From positions 429-64,428 of the forward strand of contig NZ_LMDI01000022.1 of the NCBI RefSeq assembly GCF_001425785.1: a stretch of 64,000 bases of DNA, in the 5' to 3' direction. The notes under the pieces are model-generated. The model did no database searches. It had not been told where the DNA came from and saw nothing but the letters and a program-made list of their open reading frames with translations. Positions 21,775 to 32,400 of the stretch are shown here, piece after piece. Every line of letters starts with the position of its first letter. Position 1 is the first letter of the stretch. The translations under genes and the position numbers were made by a program. This stretch comes from Rhizobacter sp. Root1221. GTDB lineage: Bacteria > Pseudomonadota > Gammaproteobacteria > Burkholderiales > Burkholderiaceae_C.

Positions 21775-22632
21775 CTATTGTGCAGCGGCGACCCGTTCCG
21801 CGGATTCGATGGTGTTCACCAGCAACATGGTGATCGTCATCGGGCCCACGCCACCGGGCACCGGCGTGATCGCCGAGGCTACCTGGGAGATGCCGGCGAA
21901 GTCCACGTCGCCGCAGAGCTTGCCTTCGTCGTTCCGGTTCATGCCCACGTCGATCACGATGGCGCCCGGCTTCACCATGTCGGCCGTGACCGTGTTGCGG
22001 CGGCCCACCGCCGCAACGATCACGTCCGCCTGGCGGGTGTGGTACCCGAGGTCCGGGGTCGCACTGTGGCAGATGGTGACGGTGGCGTTGGCTTGCAAGA
22101 GCAGCAGCGCCATCGGTTTGCCCACGGTGTTGCTGCGGCCGATCACCACGGCGTGTTTGCCGCGCAGGTCGGCGCCGGTGGACTCGATCAGCTTCATGCA
22201 ACCGTAGGGGGTGCAGGGCCGGAAACCGGGCAGCCCGGCCACCAGCTCGCCGGCGCTCAGCACCGAGTAGCCGTCGACGTCTTTCGTGGTGGCGATGGCC
22301 TCGATCACCTTGGTGGAATCGATGTGCCTGGGCAGGGGCATCTGCACCAGGATGCCGTGGATGGTGCTGTCCTTGTTCAGCGCGTCGATGCGGGCCAGCA
22401 GGTCGGCCTCGGACAGCGTGGCGTCGTACTTCTCGAACACCGAGTGCAGGCCGTGCTCCTGGCATGCCTTGACCTTGTTGCGCACGTACACCTGGCTGGC
22501 CGGGTCCTCGCCAACGAGGATCACCGCCAGGCCGGGCTGGTGGCCCCGGGCGGTGAGGGCGGCCGCACGTTGCGCCACCTCGGCGCGGATTTGCTTGGAC
22601 AGGGCGGTGCCGTCGATCAGTTGGGCGGTCAT
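21775..22632 (-). CDS. folD: Methylenetetrahydrofolate dehydrogenase/cyclohydrolase FolD
   Basis: A 285-residue bifunctional enzyme that converts 5,10-methylene-THF to 10-formyl-THF. Conserved features are the catalytic Lys in [14 protein letters not shown] (near residue 56), [23 protein letters not shown] of the NADP-binding site, and the C-terminal [14 protein letters not shown]. The start at 22632 gives the family N-terminus; an upstream in-frame ATG (22695) would add 21 unrelated residues and overlap the hairpin of the preceding unit. Confidence 0.97.
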   Translation of the reverse strand: MTAQLIDGTALSKQIRAEVAQRAAALTARGHQPGLAVILVGEDPASQVYVRNKVKACQEHGLHSVFEKYDATLSEADLLARIDALNKDSTIHGILVQMPLPRHIDSTKVIEAIATTKDVDGYSVLSAGELVAGLPGFRPCTPYGCMKLIESTGADLRGKHAVVIGRSNTVGKPMALLLLQANATVTICHSATPDLGYHTRQADVIVAAVGRRNTVTADMVKPGAIVIDVGMNRNDEGKLCGDVDFAGISQVASAITPVPGGVGPMTITMLLVNTIESAERVAAAQ

Positions 22633-22649
22633 GGGCAGGGTCCTCGAAG

Positions 22650-22681
22650 AAATGAATGAGAAAGGGCCGCAAAAGCGGCCC
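22650..22681 (-). terminator. Intrinsic terminator after the response-regulator gene
   Basis: GGGCCGC (22664-22670) and GCGGCCC (22675-22681) form a seven-base-pair stem with a four-base loop, followed on the minus strand by TTTCTC. It separates the two-component unit from folD. Confidence 0.7.
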
Positions 22682-22694
22682 AGTAAAACAAGCA

Positions 22695-22790
22695 AGCGAA
22701 GCGAAGCGCCAGATCAAGCTACCGCCGAGCCCGGGTCTCCCGGGCGACCGCGGGCGCCCCTTGGGGGCAGGAGCGAAGCGACTGGGGGGC
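22695..22790. repeat. Dispersed intergenic repeat, copy 2
   Basis: Second copy of the element at 6781-6879, same orientation, differing by one internal substitution near the CCCGGG hairpin and by a small change near the end. It directly abuts the stop codon of the response-regulator gene. Confidence 0.85.
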
Positions 22791-23410
22791 TAAGCCTTCT
22801 GTGCTCCGAGGGCGATCTTCAAGAGATCGGCGACGGTGTTGGCGTTCAGCTTTTCCATGATGTTGGCGCGGTGCGCCTCCACCGTCTTGATGCTGATGCC
22901 CAGGTCGTCGGCGATCTGCTTGTTCAGGCGGCCGGCGACGATGCGCTCCAGCACCTGGGATTCACGCGTGGTCAGGCGAGACAGCAGGGCGTCGCGGCTG
23001 GCGGCTTCCTGGTGGTGCGAGAAGGCGCTGCGGGCCTGGTCGAGCATGCGTTCGACCAGGTTGAGCAGTTGCTCTTCCTTGAAGGGCTTCTCGATGAAGT
23101 CCATCGCGCCTTTTTTCATCGTGGTGACGGCCATGGGCACGTCGCCATGGCCGGTGATGAACACCACCGGCAGCGGTGACTTGCGTTCGAGCAGGCGGTC
23201 CTGCAGCTCCAGGCCGCTCATGCCGTCCATGCGGATGTCGGCGATCAGGCAGGCGACTTCGCGGGGGTCGAACCGGGACAGGAACGCTTCCGACGAGTCG
23301 AAGCATTTGACCCGGTAGTCCTTCCCTTCGAGCAGCCACTGTAGGGAATCGCGCACGGCCTCGTCATCGTCGACGACATACACGGTTCCTTTTTTCGGGA
23401 TCAGGCTCAT
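22790..23410 (-). CDS. FixJ/TtrR-type response regulator
   Basis: A 206-residue transcription regulator. The receiver domain has the acidic pair in VYVVDDDEAV, the phospho-acceptor Asp in LIADIRMDGMSG (about residue 57), and the Lys in DFIEKPF. The C-terminal LuxR/GerE helix-turn-helix (LTTRESQVLERIVAGRLNKQ...KTVEAHRANIMEKL) is complete. It follows the kinase gene by 12 bases, and the pair lies divergent from aceE. The pyruvate dehydrogenase operon is a natural candidate target, by position only. Confidence 0.93.
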   Translation of the reverse strand: MSLIPKKGTVYVVDDDEAVRDSLQWLLEGKDYRVKCFDSSEAFLSRFDPREVACLIADIRMDGMSGLELQDRLLERKSPLPVVFITGHGDVPMAVTTMKKGAMDFIEKPFKEEQLLNLVERMLDQARSAFSHHQEAASRDALLSRLTTRESQVLERIVAGRLNKQIADDLGISIKTVEAHRANIMEKLNANTVADLLKIALGAQKA

Positions 23411-23422
23411 GGATGTGTGGGC

Positions 23423-25957
23423 TCAGGTCAGGGCCGTTTCAAGGCCGGTGGATTTGGCGGTTTCGACAGGCAGCGTGAAGCTGAAACGACAGCCGACCAC
23501 GGTGGCGCCATTGTATAAGTTCTCGGCACGAATCCGGCCGCGGTGGCTCTCGATGATCGAGCGGCACAGGCTCAGGCCGATGCCGAGGCCCTCGACCTTC
23601 GTCGAGAAGAACGCTTCGTACAGCCTGCCAATGACCTCCTCCTTCAGGCCCGGGCCCGAATCGGTGACGGTGAACTCGATCACGCCACCTTCGTCCGGGG
23701 TGTGGCGCGGCACCACGCGCAGCTCGATGTTGCGGCGCGGCAAGGGCAGGCCCGCTGAGTCGATGGCCTCGGCGGCGTTTTTCAGGAGGTTCAGCAGCAC
23801 CTGCTCGATCAGGATGGGGTCCACCATCAGCACCGGCAGGCGCTGCGCGACGTAGATGTGCAGCGCCACGTTGCGCCGGCGCAGCTCGATGCCGGCCAGG
23901 TCCACCGATTCGTCGACGATGTTGGCCGCGTGCGCCGGTTCGCGCCGGGGTTCGCTGCGTTTCACGAAGGCGCGGATGCGGCGGATGATCTGCGCCGCCC
24001 GCTCGGCCTGCTTGGCCGTCTTCTCGAGGGCGGCGATCAGGTCGGGCTTCTCGATGGCATCGGCCTTCACGCGCGACACCATGCCGTTGCAGTAGTTGGT
24101 GATGGCGGTCAGCGGCTGGTTCAGCTCGTGGGCCACCGACGAGGCCATCTCCCCCATGGTCACGAGGCGGCTGGTCACCTGGGCCTTCTCGGCCTGCTGC
24201 TGGGCCTGGGTCTCCGCGTGGCGGCGGCTCGTGATGTCGGTGGCGATCAGCATCTGGGCCAGGCGGCCGTCGGTCCATTGCAGGTAACGCGCCCGCACGT
24301 CGAACCACTTCTGCAGCGATTCGACGAACACCTCGCGCGGGTCCGATCCGGCTTCCGTCAGTTCCTGCGTGGGCAGGCCGCCGAAGCTGTCCACCGAGTC
24401 GCCGAAGTCGCCCAGCAGCATGGGGGCGGCCTCGCCGCCGGCCAGCGCCGCATGGCCGCGCGACTCGGCACCGAACCACAGCCGGTACGAGCGGTTGGCG
24501 AACAGCAGCTCGCTCTGTTGCACGGAGAGCACCGACACGGCCGCGTCCAGGCCTTCCAGCACGGTGGTGAACCGCTCGTGCGAAGCCGAGAGCTGGTCGC
24601 GCACCCGCTTGGCCTCGGTGATGTTGGTCATCGAGGTCATCCAGCCGGTCTGCACCCCCTTCGGGTCGATCAGCGGGGAGACGTACATGCGGGCGTCGAA
24701 CAGGCTGCCGTCCTTGCGCATGGCCTTCACCTCGATGCCGCCGGCCGGGCTGCGGCCCTGCAGCTCCTGCTGCAGCAGGCGGTTGTTCTCGTCGTAGCGG
24801 TCGGGCGGCCAGTGGGGGAAGGGCGGCAGGTGGCCGATCAGGTCCTGCTCGTTGAAGCCGGTCATCGCGCAGAACGCGGGGTTCACGTAGGTGATGCGGC
24901 CTTCCAGGTCCATCGCACGCATGCCGGTCAGCATGGAGTTTTCCATCGCCCGGCGGAAGTTCGTCTCGCTGATGAGCGTGTTCTGCATCTGCAGCCGGCG
25001 GCGCATGTGGCGCCAGGTGCCCAGCAGCATCCACACCGTGAGCGTGCTGAGCGCGGCCACCATCCAGAACAGCGTGTTGCTGATGAGGCCGATGGACGTG
25101 CGGTAGCCCTGCACACGCAGCTTGAGGCCATTGCCGGCGGGCGCAAGCGGCACGTCGTGGACGATGGACGCCGGCCGGGAGATCTGGCCCGGCATCAGCA
25201 TCACGCTGCTCGAAAGCACCTTCTCCTGCGAATCGACCACCGTGACCACGTGGCGGTTCGACACGTCGGCCGGGATGAAGTAACGCACCAGCGCCTCGAC
25301 CGAGTATTCGGCGATCAGCGTGCCGTTGAAACGGTTGTTGTCGATCAGCGGCACCTGCAGCTGGAACACCCAGTGCCCGAAGCCGTTGAGGTACGCGATG
25401 GAGTAGGTGGGGTAACGCAGTTGCCGGGTGGCCTCGAACGTGCGCTCGGGGGTGCCCTCGCGCAGCGGCATGGGCAGCGATCTGTCCAGTTCCTCGGGGC
25501 TGCTCTCCACCTGCATGTGCATGTTGGCGCTGGAGTAGCTGGCCTGGCGGTGGCGGTCGGCGTCGACCCACATCAGGTGGGTGATCTCGGGCCGCTCGCG
25601 GGCGAGGCCGGCGGCCTGCTGGGCGAACCCGTCGGCCTTGATGGTGTTGGTGGCGATCTCGCGCGCCATCCGGATCAGCTGTTCCTGGCTTTCGATCAGG
25701 CGCAGGCGCACCTGCTGCTGGGCGATCTCGGTGTCGCGCTTGACCGACTCCTGCTCCCGCTCCAATTCCTCATTGCGGAGGTACCAGAAGGCCGAGATGA
25801 TCGCCGCGAGGAACAGCAGCACCGAGACCAGCGGTCCGAGGGTGGCGTAGCGGTCCTGGCGTGACGGCGACTGCCGGCGCCACCAGGTGCCGAACAGGCG
25901 TTTGGCCCGGACGTCACCGGGGCGGGGGGAGCGGATCAAATCTTTCGCGGGCTGCAT
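23423..25957 (-). CDS. PAS-domain sensor histidine kinase
   Basis: An 844-residue membrane kinase. Two membrane segments (about 40-62 and 295-315) flank a periplasmic sensor domain of about 230 residues. A PAS domain with its PAC part follows (about 335-455), then a second PAS-like region (about 465-580). The HisKA box is SSVAHELNQPL (near residue 615), and the HATPase has the N box LLKNAAEAI and the G boxes TDSGPGL and GLGIGLSLCRSI. The layout resembles FixL/DctB-type kinases and may sense an external small molecule. It forms an operon with the response regulator downstream. Confidence 0.92.
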   Translation of the reverse strand: MQPAKDLIRSPRPGDVRAKRLFGTWWRRQSPSRQDRYATLGPLVSVLLFLAAIISAFWYLRNEELEREQESVKRDTEIAQQQVRLRLIESQEQLIRMAREIATNTIKADGFAQQAAGLARERPEITHLMWVDADRHRQASYSSANMHMQVESSPEELDRSLPMPLREGTPERTFEATRQLRYPTYSIAYLNGFGHWVFQLQVPLIDNNRFNGTLIAEYSVEALVRYFIPADVSNRHVVTVVDSQEKVLSSSVMLMPGQISRPASIVHDVPLAPAGNGLKLRVQGYRTSIGLISNTLFWMVAALSTLTVWMLLGTWRHMRRRLQMQNTLISETNFRRAMENSMLTGMRAMDLEGRITYVNPAFCAMTGFNEQDLIGHLPPFPHWPPDRYDENNRLLQQELQGRSPAGGIEVKAMRKDGSLFDARMYVSPLIDPKGVQTGWMTSMTNITEAKRVRDQLSASHERFTTVLEGLDAAVSVLSVQQSELLFANRSYRLWFGAESRGHAALAGGEAAPMLLGDFGDSVDSFGGLPTQELTEAGSDPREVFVESLQKWFDVRARYLQWTDGRLAQMLIATDITSRRHAETQAQQQAEKAQVTSRLVTMGEMASSVAHELNQPLTAITNYCNGMVSRVKADAIEKPDLIAALEKTAKQAERAAQIIRRIRAFVKRSEPRREPAHAANIVDESVDLAGIELRRRNVALHIYVAQRLPVLMVDPILIEQVLLNLLKNAAEAIDSAGLPLPRRNIELRVVPRHTPDEGGVIEFTVTDSGPGLKEEVIGRLYEAFFSTKVEGLGIGLSLCRSIIESHRGRIRAENLYNGATVVGCRFSFTLPVETAKSTGLETALT

Positions 25958-26035
25958 CGGCGGATTATCGAGGCTGCGGAGCGGGCAAACAGTTCACCAC
26001 TCCGCATTGCGACACGGAGAGAACCCTGAGTTTCA

Positions 26036-26065
26036 TTGGTAGTTTCCACAATACGAAACTATCTT
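26036..26065 (+). promoter_or_regulatory. Predicted aceE promoter overlapped by an operator-like palindrome
   Basis: TTGGTA (26036-26041) and TATCTT (26060-26065), 18 bases apart, form a fair sigma-70 promoter 74 bases before aceE. A perfect inverted repeat, TAGTTTC (26040-26046) and GAAACTA (26055-26061), fills the spacer and touches both boxes, the position expected of a repressor site. The regulator is not known; no pdhR-like gene is in the window. Confidence 0.5.
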
Positions 26066-26138
26066 GCACAATTTGAGATTTCCTGAACCCTGTGCGACAC
26101 TCCGCGCCACCTTTCGAACCCTGAACGAGGAGAGTGTG

Positions 26139-28844
26139 ATGTCGGCCCTGCCTGAATCCTTCTTGGGCGCCTCGGCGAACGACGCCGATTCCCAGGAAAC
26201 CCGTGAGTGGCTGGACGCGTTGTCGGCCCTGATCGAGACCGAAGGTGGCGACCGCGCCCACTTCCTCCTCGAGCAGTTGATCGACCACGCACGCCAGGTC
26301 GGCATCGACATGCCGTTCTCCGCGAACACGGCGTACGTGAACACCATTCCTGCGGACAAGGAAGAGCGTTGTCCCGGCAACCTCGAGATGGAAGAGCGCC
26401 TGCGCGCCTACATGCGCTGGAACGCGATGGCCATGGTGGTGCGCGCGAACCGCCTGCACCCGGCCGATGGTGGCGACCTCGGCGGGCACATCTCGTCGTT
26501 CGCGTCGCTGGCCACCATGTTCGGTGCCGGCTTCAACCACTTCTGGCACGGTGCCACCGAGGACCACGGCGGCGACCTGCTGTACATCCAGGGCCACTCG
26601 TCGCCGGGCATCTACGCCCGCGCCTTCATGGAAGGCCGCATCACCGAAGAACAGCTGAACAACTTCCGCCAGGAAGTCGACGGCAAGGGCATCTCCAGCT
26701 ACCCGCACCCGAAGCTGATGCCCGAGTTCTGGCAGTTCCCCACCGTGTCCATGGGCCTCGGCCCGCTGATGGCCATCTACCAGGCCCGGTTCCTGAAGTA
26801 CCTGCACGCCCGCGGCATCGCCGACACCTCCAAGCGCAAGGTGTGGGTGTTCTGCGGCGACGGCGAGATGGACGAACCCGAATCGCTCGGCGCCATCGGC
26901 CTGGCCGCGCGCGAGAAGCTCGACAACCTGATCTTCGTCGTCAACTGCAACCTGCAGCGCCTCGACGGCCCGGTGCGTGGCAACGGCAAGATCATCCAGG
27001 AACTCGAAGGCGAGTTCCGCGGTGCCGGCTGGAACGTCATCAAGCTGCTGTGGGGCAGCTACTGGGACCCGCTGCTCGCCCGCGACAAGGACGAGCTGCT
27101 GCGCAAGGTCATGATGGACACCCTCGACGGTGACTACCAGGCGTTCAAGGCGAATGACGGCGCCTTCGTGCGCAAGAACTTCTTCGGCCGCCACCCGAAG
27201 CTGCTCGAGATGGTGTCGAAGATGAGCGACGATGACATCTGGCGCCTGAACCGTGGCGGCCACGACCCGCAGAAGGTGTACGCGGCGTACCACCGCGCGG
27301 TGAACCACAAGGGCCAGCCCACGGTGCTCCTGATCAAGACGGTCAAGGGCTTCGGCATGGGCAAGATCGGCGAAGGCAAGAACACCGCCCACCAGACCAA
27401 GAAGATGGTCGACGAGGACGTGAAGACCTTCCGCGACCGCTTCAACATCCCCATCCCCGACGACAAGATCGCCGAGGTGCCGTTCTACAAGCCGGCCGAC
27501 GACACGCCCGAGATGCGTTACCTGCACGAGCGCCGCAAGGCCCTCGGCGGGTACCTGCCGCAGCGCCGCCCGAAGGCCGAAGAGCAGTTCACCATCCCGC
27601 CGCTCGACACCTTCAAGGCCACGCTCGAAGCCACGGCCGAAGGCCGCGAGATCTCCACCACGCAGGCCTACGTGCGCTTCCTGACGCAGCTGCTGCGTGA
27701 CAAGGAGATCGGCCCGCGCACGGTGCCCATCCTGGTGGACGAAGCCCGCACGTTCGGCATGGAAGGCCTCTTCCGCCAGATCGGCATCTACAACCCGCAG
27801 GGCCAGCTGTACACCCCGGTCGACAAGGACCAGGTCATGTACTACCGCGAGGACAAGGCCGGGCAGATCCTGCAGGAAGGCATCAACGAGGCCGGCGGCA
27901 TGAGCAGCTGGATCGCCGCGGCCACGTCGTACGCCACGAACAACCGGATCATGATCCCGTTCTACGTGTACTACTCGATGTTCGGGTTCCAGCGCATCGG
28001 CGACCTGGCCTGGGCGGCGGGTGACATGCAGGCCCGCGGGTTCCTGCTGGGCGGCACGTCGGGCCGCACCACGCTGAACGGCGAAGGCCTGCAGCACGAG
28101 GACGGCCACAGCCACATCCTGGCCGGCACCATCCCGAACTGCATCAGCTACGACCCGACCTTCGCGCACGAAGTGGGCGTGATCCTGCACCATGGCTTGA
28201 AGCGCATGGTCGAGAAACAGGAGAACGTGTTCTTCTACCTGACGCTGCTGAACGAGAACTACGCGATGCCTGGCCTCACCGCCGGCACCGAAGAGCAGAT
28301 CATCAAGGGCATGTACCTGCTGCAGGCCGGCGCCAAGAAGACGCCGCGCGTGAACCTGCTCGGCAGCGGCACCATCCTGCGCGAATCCATCGCGGCGAAG
28401 GAGTTGCTCGAGAAGGAGTGGGGCGTGGCCGCGAACGTGTGGAGCTGCCCGAGCTTCAACGAGCTGGCCCGCGACGGCCAGGACGCCGAACGCTGGAACC
28501 TGCTGCACCCCACCGACAAGCCGCGTGTGCCGTTCGTGGCGCAGCAGCTCGAGCCGCATGCCGGCCCGGTGATCGCGTCCACCGACTACATGAAGAGCTA
28601 CGCCGACCAGATCCGCGCGTTCCTGCCGAAGGGCCGCACGTTCAAGGTGCTGGGCACCGACGGGTTCGGCCGCAGCGACTTCCGCAGCAAGCTGCGCGAG
28701 CACTTCGAGATCAACCGCCACTACATCGTGGTGGCCTCGCTGAAGGCGCTGGCCGAAGAAGGCACCGTGCCGGCAGCGAAGGTGGCCGAGGCCATTGCCA
28801 AGTACAACATCAAGGCGGACAAGATCAACCCGCTGTACGCCTGA
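26139..28844 (+). CDS. aceE: Pyruvate dehydrogenase E1 component, homodimeric
   Basis: A 901-residue thiamine-diphosphate enzyme that decarboxylates pyruvate and hands the acetyl group to the E2 lipoyl arm. The ThDP motif runs from GDG (residues 240-242) to VNCNLQRLDG. The length and full colinearity match the single-chain (alpha2) E1 of gammaproteobacteria and betaproteobacteria. GAGGAGA before the ATG at 26139 decides the start. It is first in aceE-aceF-lpdA, with the divergent two-component genes upstream. Confidence 0.98.
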   Translation: MSALPESFLGASANDADSQETREWLDALSALIETEGGDRAHFLLEQLIDHARQVGIDMPFSANTAYVNTIPADKEERCPGNLEMEERLRAYMRWNAMAMVVRANRLHPADGGDLGGHISSFASLATMFGAGFNHFWHGATEDHGGDLLYIQGHSSPGIYARAFMEGRITEEQLNNFRQEVDGKGISSYPHPKLMPEFWQFPTVSMGLGPLMAIYQARFLKYLHARGIADTSKRKVWVFCGDGEMDEPESLGAIGLAAREKLDNLIFVVNCNLQRLDGPVRGNGKIIQELEGEFRGAGWNVIKLLWGSYWDPLLARDKDELLRKVMMDTLDGDYQAFKANDGAFVRKNFFGRHPKLLEMVSKMSDDDIWRLNRGGHDPQKVYAAYHRAVNHKGQPTVLLIKTVKGFGMGKIGEGKNTAHQTKKMVDEDVKTFRDRFNIPIPDDKIAEVPFYKPADDTPEMRYLHERRKALGGYLPQRRPKAEEQFTIPPLDTFKATLEATAEGREISTTQAYVRFLTQLLRDKEIGPRTVPILVDEARTFGMEGLFRQIGIYNPQGQLYTPVDKDQVMYYREDKAGQILQEGINEAGGMSSWIAAATSYATNNRIMIPFYVYYSMFGFQRIGDLAWAAGDMQARGFLLGGTSGRTTLNGEGLQHEDGHSHILAGTIPNCISYDPTFAHEVGVILHHGLKRMVEKQENVFFYLTLLNENYAMPGLTAGTEEQIIKGMYLLQAGAKKTPRVNLLGSGTILRESIAAKELLEKEWGVAANVWSCPSFNELARDGQDAERWNLLHPTDKPRVPFVAQQLEPHAGPVIASTDYMKSYADQIRAFLPKGRTFKVLGTDGFGRSDFRSKLREHFEINRHYIVVASLKALAEEGTVPAAKVAEAIAKYNIKADKINPLYA

Positions 28845-28868
28845 CGAAAACAGGAATCGGAGAAGAAC

Positions 28869-30530
28869 ATGGCATTGGTCGAAGTCAAGGTCCCCGACAT
28901 CGGGGACTTCAAGGAAGTCGAAGTCATCGAGCTGCTGGTCAAGCCAGGCGACACCATCCAGGTGGACCAGTCGCTGCTGACGGTCGAGAGCGACAAGGCC
29001 TCGATGGAGATCCCGTCCGGCGCGGCCGGGGTCGTCAAGGAGATGAAGGTCAAGCTCGGCGACAAGGTGAGCGAAGGTTCCATCGTGCTGACGATCGAGG
29101 CGGCAGCCGGGGCGGCCGCCCCAGCGCCGGCTCCCGCCGCTGCGGCACCCGCACCCGCCCCGGCACAAGCCGCGGCGCCGGCACCGGCACCGGCCGCCGC
29201 CACGGGTGGCACCCGCACCATCGAACTGGTGGTGCCGGACATCGGCGACAGCACCGACGTGTCGGTGATCGAGGTGTTCATCAAGGTGGGCGACACGCTG
29301 AAGGCCGAGCAGAGCGTGATCACCGTCGAGAGCGACAAGGCCTCGATGGAGATCCCGTCGTCGCACGCCGGCGTGGTCAAGGAATTGAAGGTCAAGCTCG
29401 GCGACAAGGTCAGCCAGGGCAGCGTGCTCGCCACGCTCGAGATCGCTGGTGGTGCTGCCGCCGCGCCCGCGCCTGCGCCTGCTGCGGCCTCCGCGCCGGC
29501 GGCTGCCCCTGAGACGCCGTCCACGCCGGTGGTCGAGCGCGTGGTGCCCACCGCGGCGCTGCCGGCGGCCGAACCGCCGCCGCCCACGGGGCGCCTGCCT
29601 CACGCGTCGCCCAGCATCCGCAAGCTCGCCCGCGAGCTGGGCGTGCCGCTGGCCGAGGTGAAGGGGTCGGGCCTGAAGGGCCGCATCACGCACACCGACG
29701 TGCACGGTTTCGTCAAGGGCGTGATGGCCGGCGACGTGCGCACGCAGGCGCAGGTGGCCAAGGCCCCGGCCGGTGCAGCAGCCGGTGGCGGTGCGTTCCC
29801 GGGCCTGCTGCCGTGGCCGCAGGTCGATTTCTCGAAGTTCGGCCCCATCGAGCGCAAGGACCTCTCGCGCATCAAGAAGATCTCGGGCGCCAACCTGCAC
29901 CGCAACTGGGTCACGATCCCGCACGTCACGAACCACGACGACGCGGACATCACCGAACTCGAAGCGTTCCGCGTGCAGTTGAACAAGGAGAACGAGAAGT
30001 CGGGCGTGAAGGTCACGATGCTCGCGTTCCTGATCAAGGCCATGGTCTCCGCGCTGAAGAAGTTCCCTGACTTCAACGCGTCGCTCGAAGGCGAGCAGAT
30101 CGTGCTGAAGCAGTACTACCACATCGGCTTTGCGGCAGACACGCCGAACGGCCTCGTGGTGCCGGTGCTCAAGGATGCCGACAAGAAGGGCGTGGTGCAG
30201 ATCTCGCAGGAGATGAACGCGCTGGCCGCCAAGGCCCGCGACGGCAAGCTGAGCCCGGCCGACATGAGCGGTGGCTGCATCTCGATCTCGTCGCTCGGCG
30301 GCATCGGTGGCCGGTACTTCACGCCCATCATCAACGCGCCCGAGGTGGCCATCCTCGGCGTGTGCCGCTCCACCACCGAACCGGTGTGGGACGGCAAGGC
30401 CTTCCAGCCGCGCCTGATCCTGCCGCTCAGCCTGAGCTGGGACCACCGCGTGATCGACGGCGCCTCGGCGGCCCGCTTCAACGCCTACCTCGCGCAGATC
30501 CTCGGCGACTTCCGCCGCGTGCTGCTGTAA
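28869..30530 (+). CDS. aceF: Dihydrolipoamide acetyltransferase (E2)
   Basis: A 553-residue E2 core of pyruvate dehydrogenase. Two lipoyl domains carry lipoylation lysines K43 and K157 (both in [11 protein letters not shown]). They are joined by long Ala/Pro linkers. The peripheral subunit-binding domain (about 240-275, [14 protein letters not shown]) follows, and then the catalytic domain, which ends with the active-site DHRVIDGA. Two lipoyl domains rather than three fits betaproteobacteria. A GGAG site precedes the start, 24 bases after aceE. Confidence 0.98.
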   Translation: MALVEVKVPDIGDFKEVEVIELLVKPGDTIQVDQSLLTVESDKASMEIPSGAAGVVKEMKVKLGDKVSEGSIVLTIEAAAGAAAPAPAPAAAAPAPAPAQAAAPAPAPAAATGGTRTIELVVPDIGDSTDVSVIEVFIKVGDTLKAEQSVITVESDKASMEIPSSHAGVVKELKVKLGDKVSQGSVLATLEIAGGAAAAPAPAPAAASAPAAAPETPSTPVVERVVPTAALPAAEPPPPTGRLPHASPSIRKLARELGVPLAEVKGSGLKGRITHTDVHGFVKGVMAGDVRTQAQVAKAPAGAAAGGGAFPGLLPWPQVDFSKFGPIERKDLSRIKKISGANLHRNWVTIPHVTNHDDADITELEAFRVQLNKENEKSGVKVTMLAFLIKAMVSALKKFPDFNASLEGEQIVLKQYYHIGFAADTPNGLVVPVLKDADKKGVVQISQEMNALAAKARDGKLSPADMSGGCISISSLGGIGGRYFTPIINAPEVAILGVCRSTTEPVWDGKAFQPRLILPLSLSWDHRVIDGASAARFNAYLAQILGDFRRVLL

Positions 30531-30552
30531 GACACCTTCACGAAAGAGAACC

Positions 30553-32313
30553 ATGTCGCTCATCGACATCAAGGTGCCGGACATCGGCGACTCCAAGGAC
30601 GTGGCCGTCATCGAGCTGCTGGTCAAGCCCGGCGACACCATCAAGGCCGAACAATCGCTCGTCACCGTCGAGAGCGACAAGGCCTCGATGGAAATCCCGT
30701 CCACCCATGCCGGAGTGGTCAAGGAACTGAAGGTCAAGCTCGGTGACAAGGTCAGCGAAGGCTCGCTGCTGCTGACGCTCGAAGCCGCGGGTGCTGCCGC
30801 GCCCGCGGCCGCCCCGGCCGCGGCTCCTGCTGCGCAGGCACCGGCCCCCGCGCCGGTAGCCGCCCCCGCGGCGGCGCCGTCCACCGTGGGCACGGCCGAC
30901 ATCGAGTGCGATCTCGTCGTGCTCGGCGCCGGCCCGGGCGGTTACTCGGCCGCGTTCCGCGCGGCCGACCTCGGCATGAAGACGGTGCTGGTCGAGCGGT
31001 TCAAGACGCTCGGCGGCGTGTGCCTGAACGTGGGTTGCATTCCGTCGAAGGCGTTGCTGCACGTGGCAGCCGTGATGGACGAGGCGAAGCATTTCGACGC
31101 GCTCGGGATCACGTTCGGCGAACCGCAGGTTGACCTCGACAAGCTGCGCAAGCACAAGGAAAAGGTGGTCGGCAAGCTGACCGGCGGTCTCGCCGGGATG
31201 GCGAAGATGCGGAAAGTCACCGTAGTGCACGGCAACGGCGAGTTCGTCGACGCCTTCCACCTGGCCGTGACCGACGCCGACGGCAAGCGCCAGACCATCC
31301 GCTTCAAGCAGGCCATCATCGCGGCCGGTTCTGAAGCCGTGAAGCTGCCGTTCCTGCCGAAGGACGACCCGCGCATCGTGACGTCCACCGGCGCGCTCGA
31401 GCTGCGCCAGAAGCCCAAGCGCATGCTCGTGATCGGCGGCGGCATCATCGGCCTCGAGATGGGCACGGTCTACAGCACGCTGGGCGCCCGCCTGGACGTG
31501 GTGGAGATGATGGACTCGCTGATGCTCGGCGCCGACCGCGACCTGGTCAAGGTGTGGCAGAAGATGAACACGCCGCGCTTCGACAACATCATGCTGAAGA
31601 CCAAGACGGTGGGGGCCGAGGCCACGCCCGAGGGCATCCGCGTGACGTTCGAAGGCGAGGGCGCACCGAAGGAACCTCAGCTGTACGACCTGGTGCTGCA
31701 GGCCGTGGGCCGTGTGCCCAACGGCAAGCGCATCGGTGCCGACAAGGCTGGCGTGGCCGTGGGCGACCGCGGTTTCATCCCGGTGAACAAGCAGATGCGC
31801 ACCAACGTGCCGCACATCTTTGCCATCGGCGACATCGTGGGCCAGCCCATGCTCGCCCACAAGGCGGTGCATGAAGGCCACGTGGCGGCCGAGGCGGCCT
31901 TCGGCGAGAAGACCGAGTTCGATGCACGCGTGATCCCGAGCGTGGCGTACACCGACCCCGAAGTGGCGTGGGTGGGCGTGACCGAGGACGAAGCGAAAGC
32001 GCAGGGCCTGAAGTACACGAAGGGCGTGCTGCCGTGGAACGCCTCGGGGCGGGCCATCGCGAACAACCGCGACGAGGGTTTCACCAAGCTGATCTTCGAC
32101 GAGGAAACGCACCGGATCATCGGCGGCGGCATCGTTGGTACCCATGCGGGCGACCTCATCAGCGAGGTGGCCCTGGCCATCGAGATGGGCGCCGACTCGG
32201 TGGACATCGGCAAGACGATCCACCCGCACCCGACCCTCGGCGAAAGCGTCGGCCTTGCGGCTGAAGCGGCAGAAGGGCATTGCACGGACCTGCCGCCCGT
32301 CAAGAAGCGCTGA
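30553..32313 (+). CDS. lpdA: Dihydrolipoamide dehydrogenase (E3) with N-terminal lipoyl domain
   Basis: A 586-residue FAD enzyme that reoxidises the lipoyl groups of the complex. An extra lipoyl domain (residues 1-80, K43 in [11 protein letters not shown]) and an Ala/Pro linker precede the E3 body, as in Neisseria and many betaproteobacteria. The redox pair is C157 and C162 in [13 protein letters not shown], and the catalytic HPHPTLGE is near the C-terminus. It starts 22 bases after aceF. The first lipoyl stretch closely resembles those of aceF, which suggests domain duplication. Confidence 0.97.
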   Translation: MSLIDIKVPDIGDSKDVAVIELLVKPGDTIKAEQSLVTVESDKASMEIPSTHAGVVKELKVKLGDKVSEGSLLLTLEAAGAAAPAAAPAAAPAAQAPAPAPVAAPAAAPSTVGTADIECDLVVLGAGPGGYSAAFRAADLGMKTVLVERFKTLGGVCLNVGCIPSKALLHVAAVMDEAKHFDALGITFGEPQVDLDKLRKHKEKVVGKLTGGLAGMAKMRKVTVVHGNGEFVDAFHLAVTDADGKRQTIRFKQAIIAAGSEAVKLPFLPKDDPRIVTSTGALELRQKPKRMLVIGGGIIGLEMGTVYSTLGARLDVVEMMDSLMLGADRDLVKVWQKMNTPRFDNIMLKTKTVGAEATPEGIRVTFEGEGAPKEPQLYDLVLQAVGRVPNGKRIGADKAGVAVGDRGFIPVNKQMRTNVPHIFAIGDIVGQPMLAHKAVHEGHVAAEAAFGEKTEFDARVIPSVAYTDPEVAWVGVTEDEAKAQGLKYTKGVLPWNASGRAIANNRDEGFTKLIFDEETHRIIGGGIVGTHAGDLISEVALAIEMGADSVDIGKTIHPHPTLGESVGLAAEAAEGHCTDLPPVKKR

Positions 32314-32346
32314 TTGCAGCCTTGCGCCGGGACGACGGCGTGACAG

Positions 32347-32385
32347 CGGGCCCGGAATGCGTCAGCATCACCGGGCCCGTTTTCA
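32347..32385 (+). terminator. Intrinsic terminator of the pyruvate dehydrogenase operon
   Basis: CGGGCCCGG (32347-32355) pairs with CCGGGCCCG (32371-32379), nine base pairs, followed by TTTTC. It lies 34 bases after lpdA. Confidence 0.8.
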
Positions 32386-32400
32386 TTTCCACACCCCGCC

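Noticed and set aside
25965-30902. A 1645-residue minus-strand frame opposite aceE and aceF
   Set aside because: It is a shadow of highly conserved genes and has no recognisable features.
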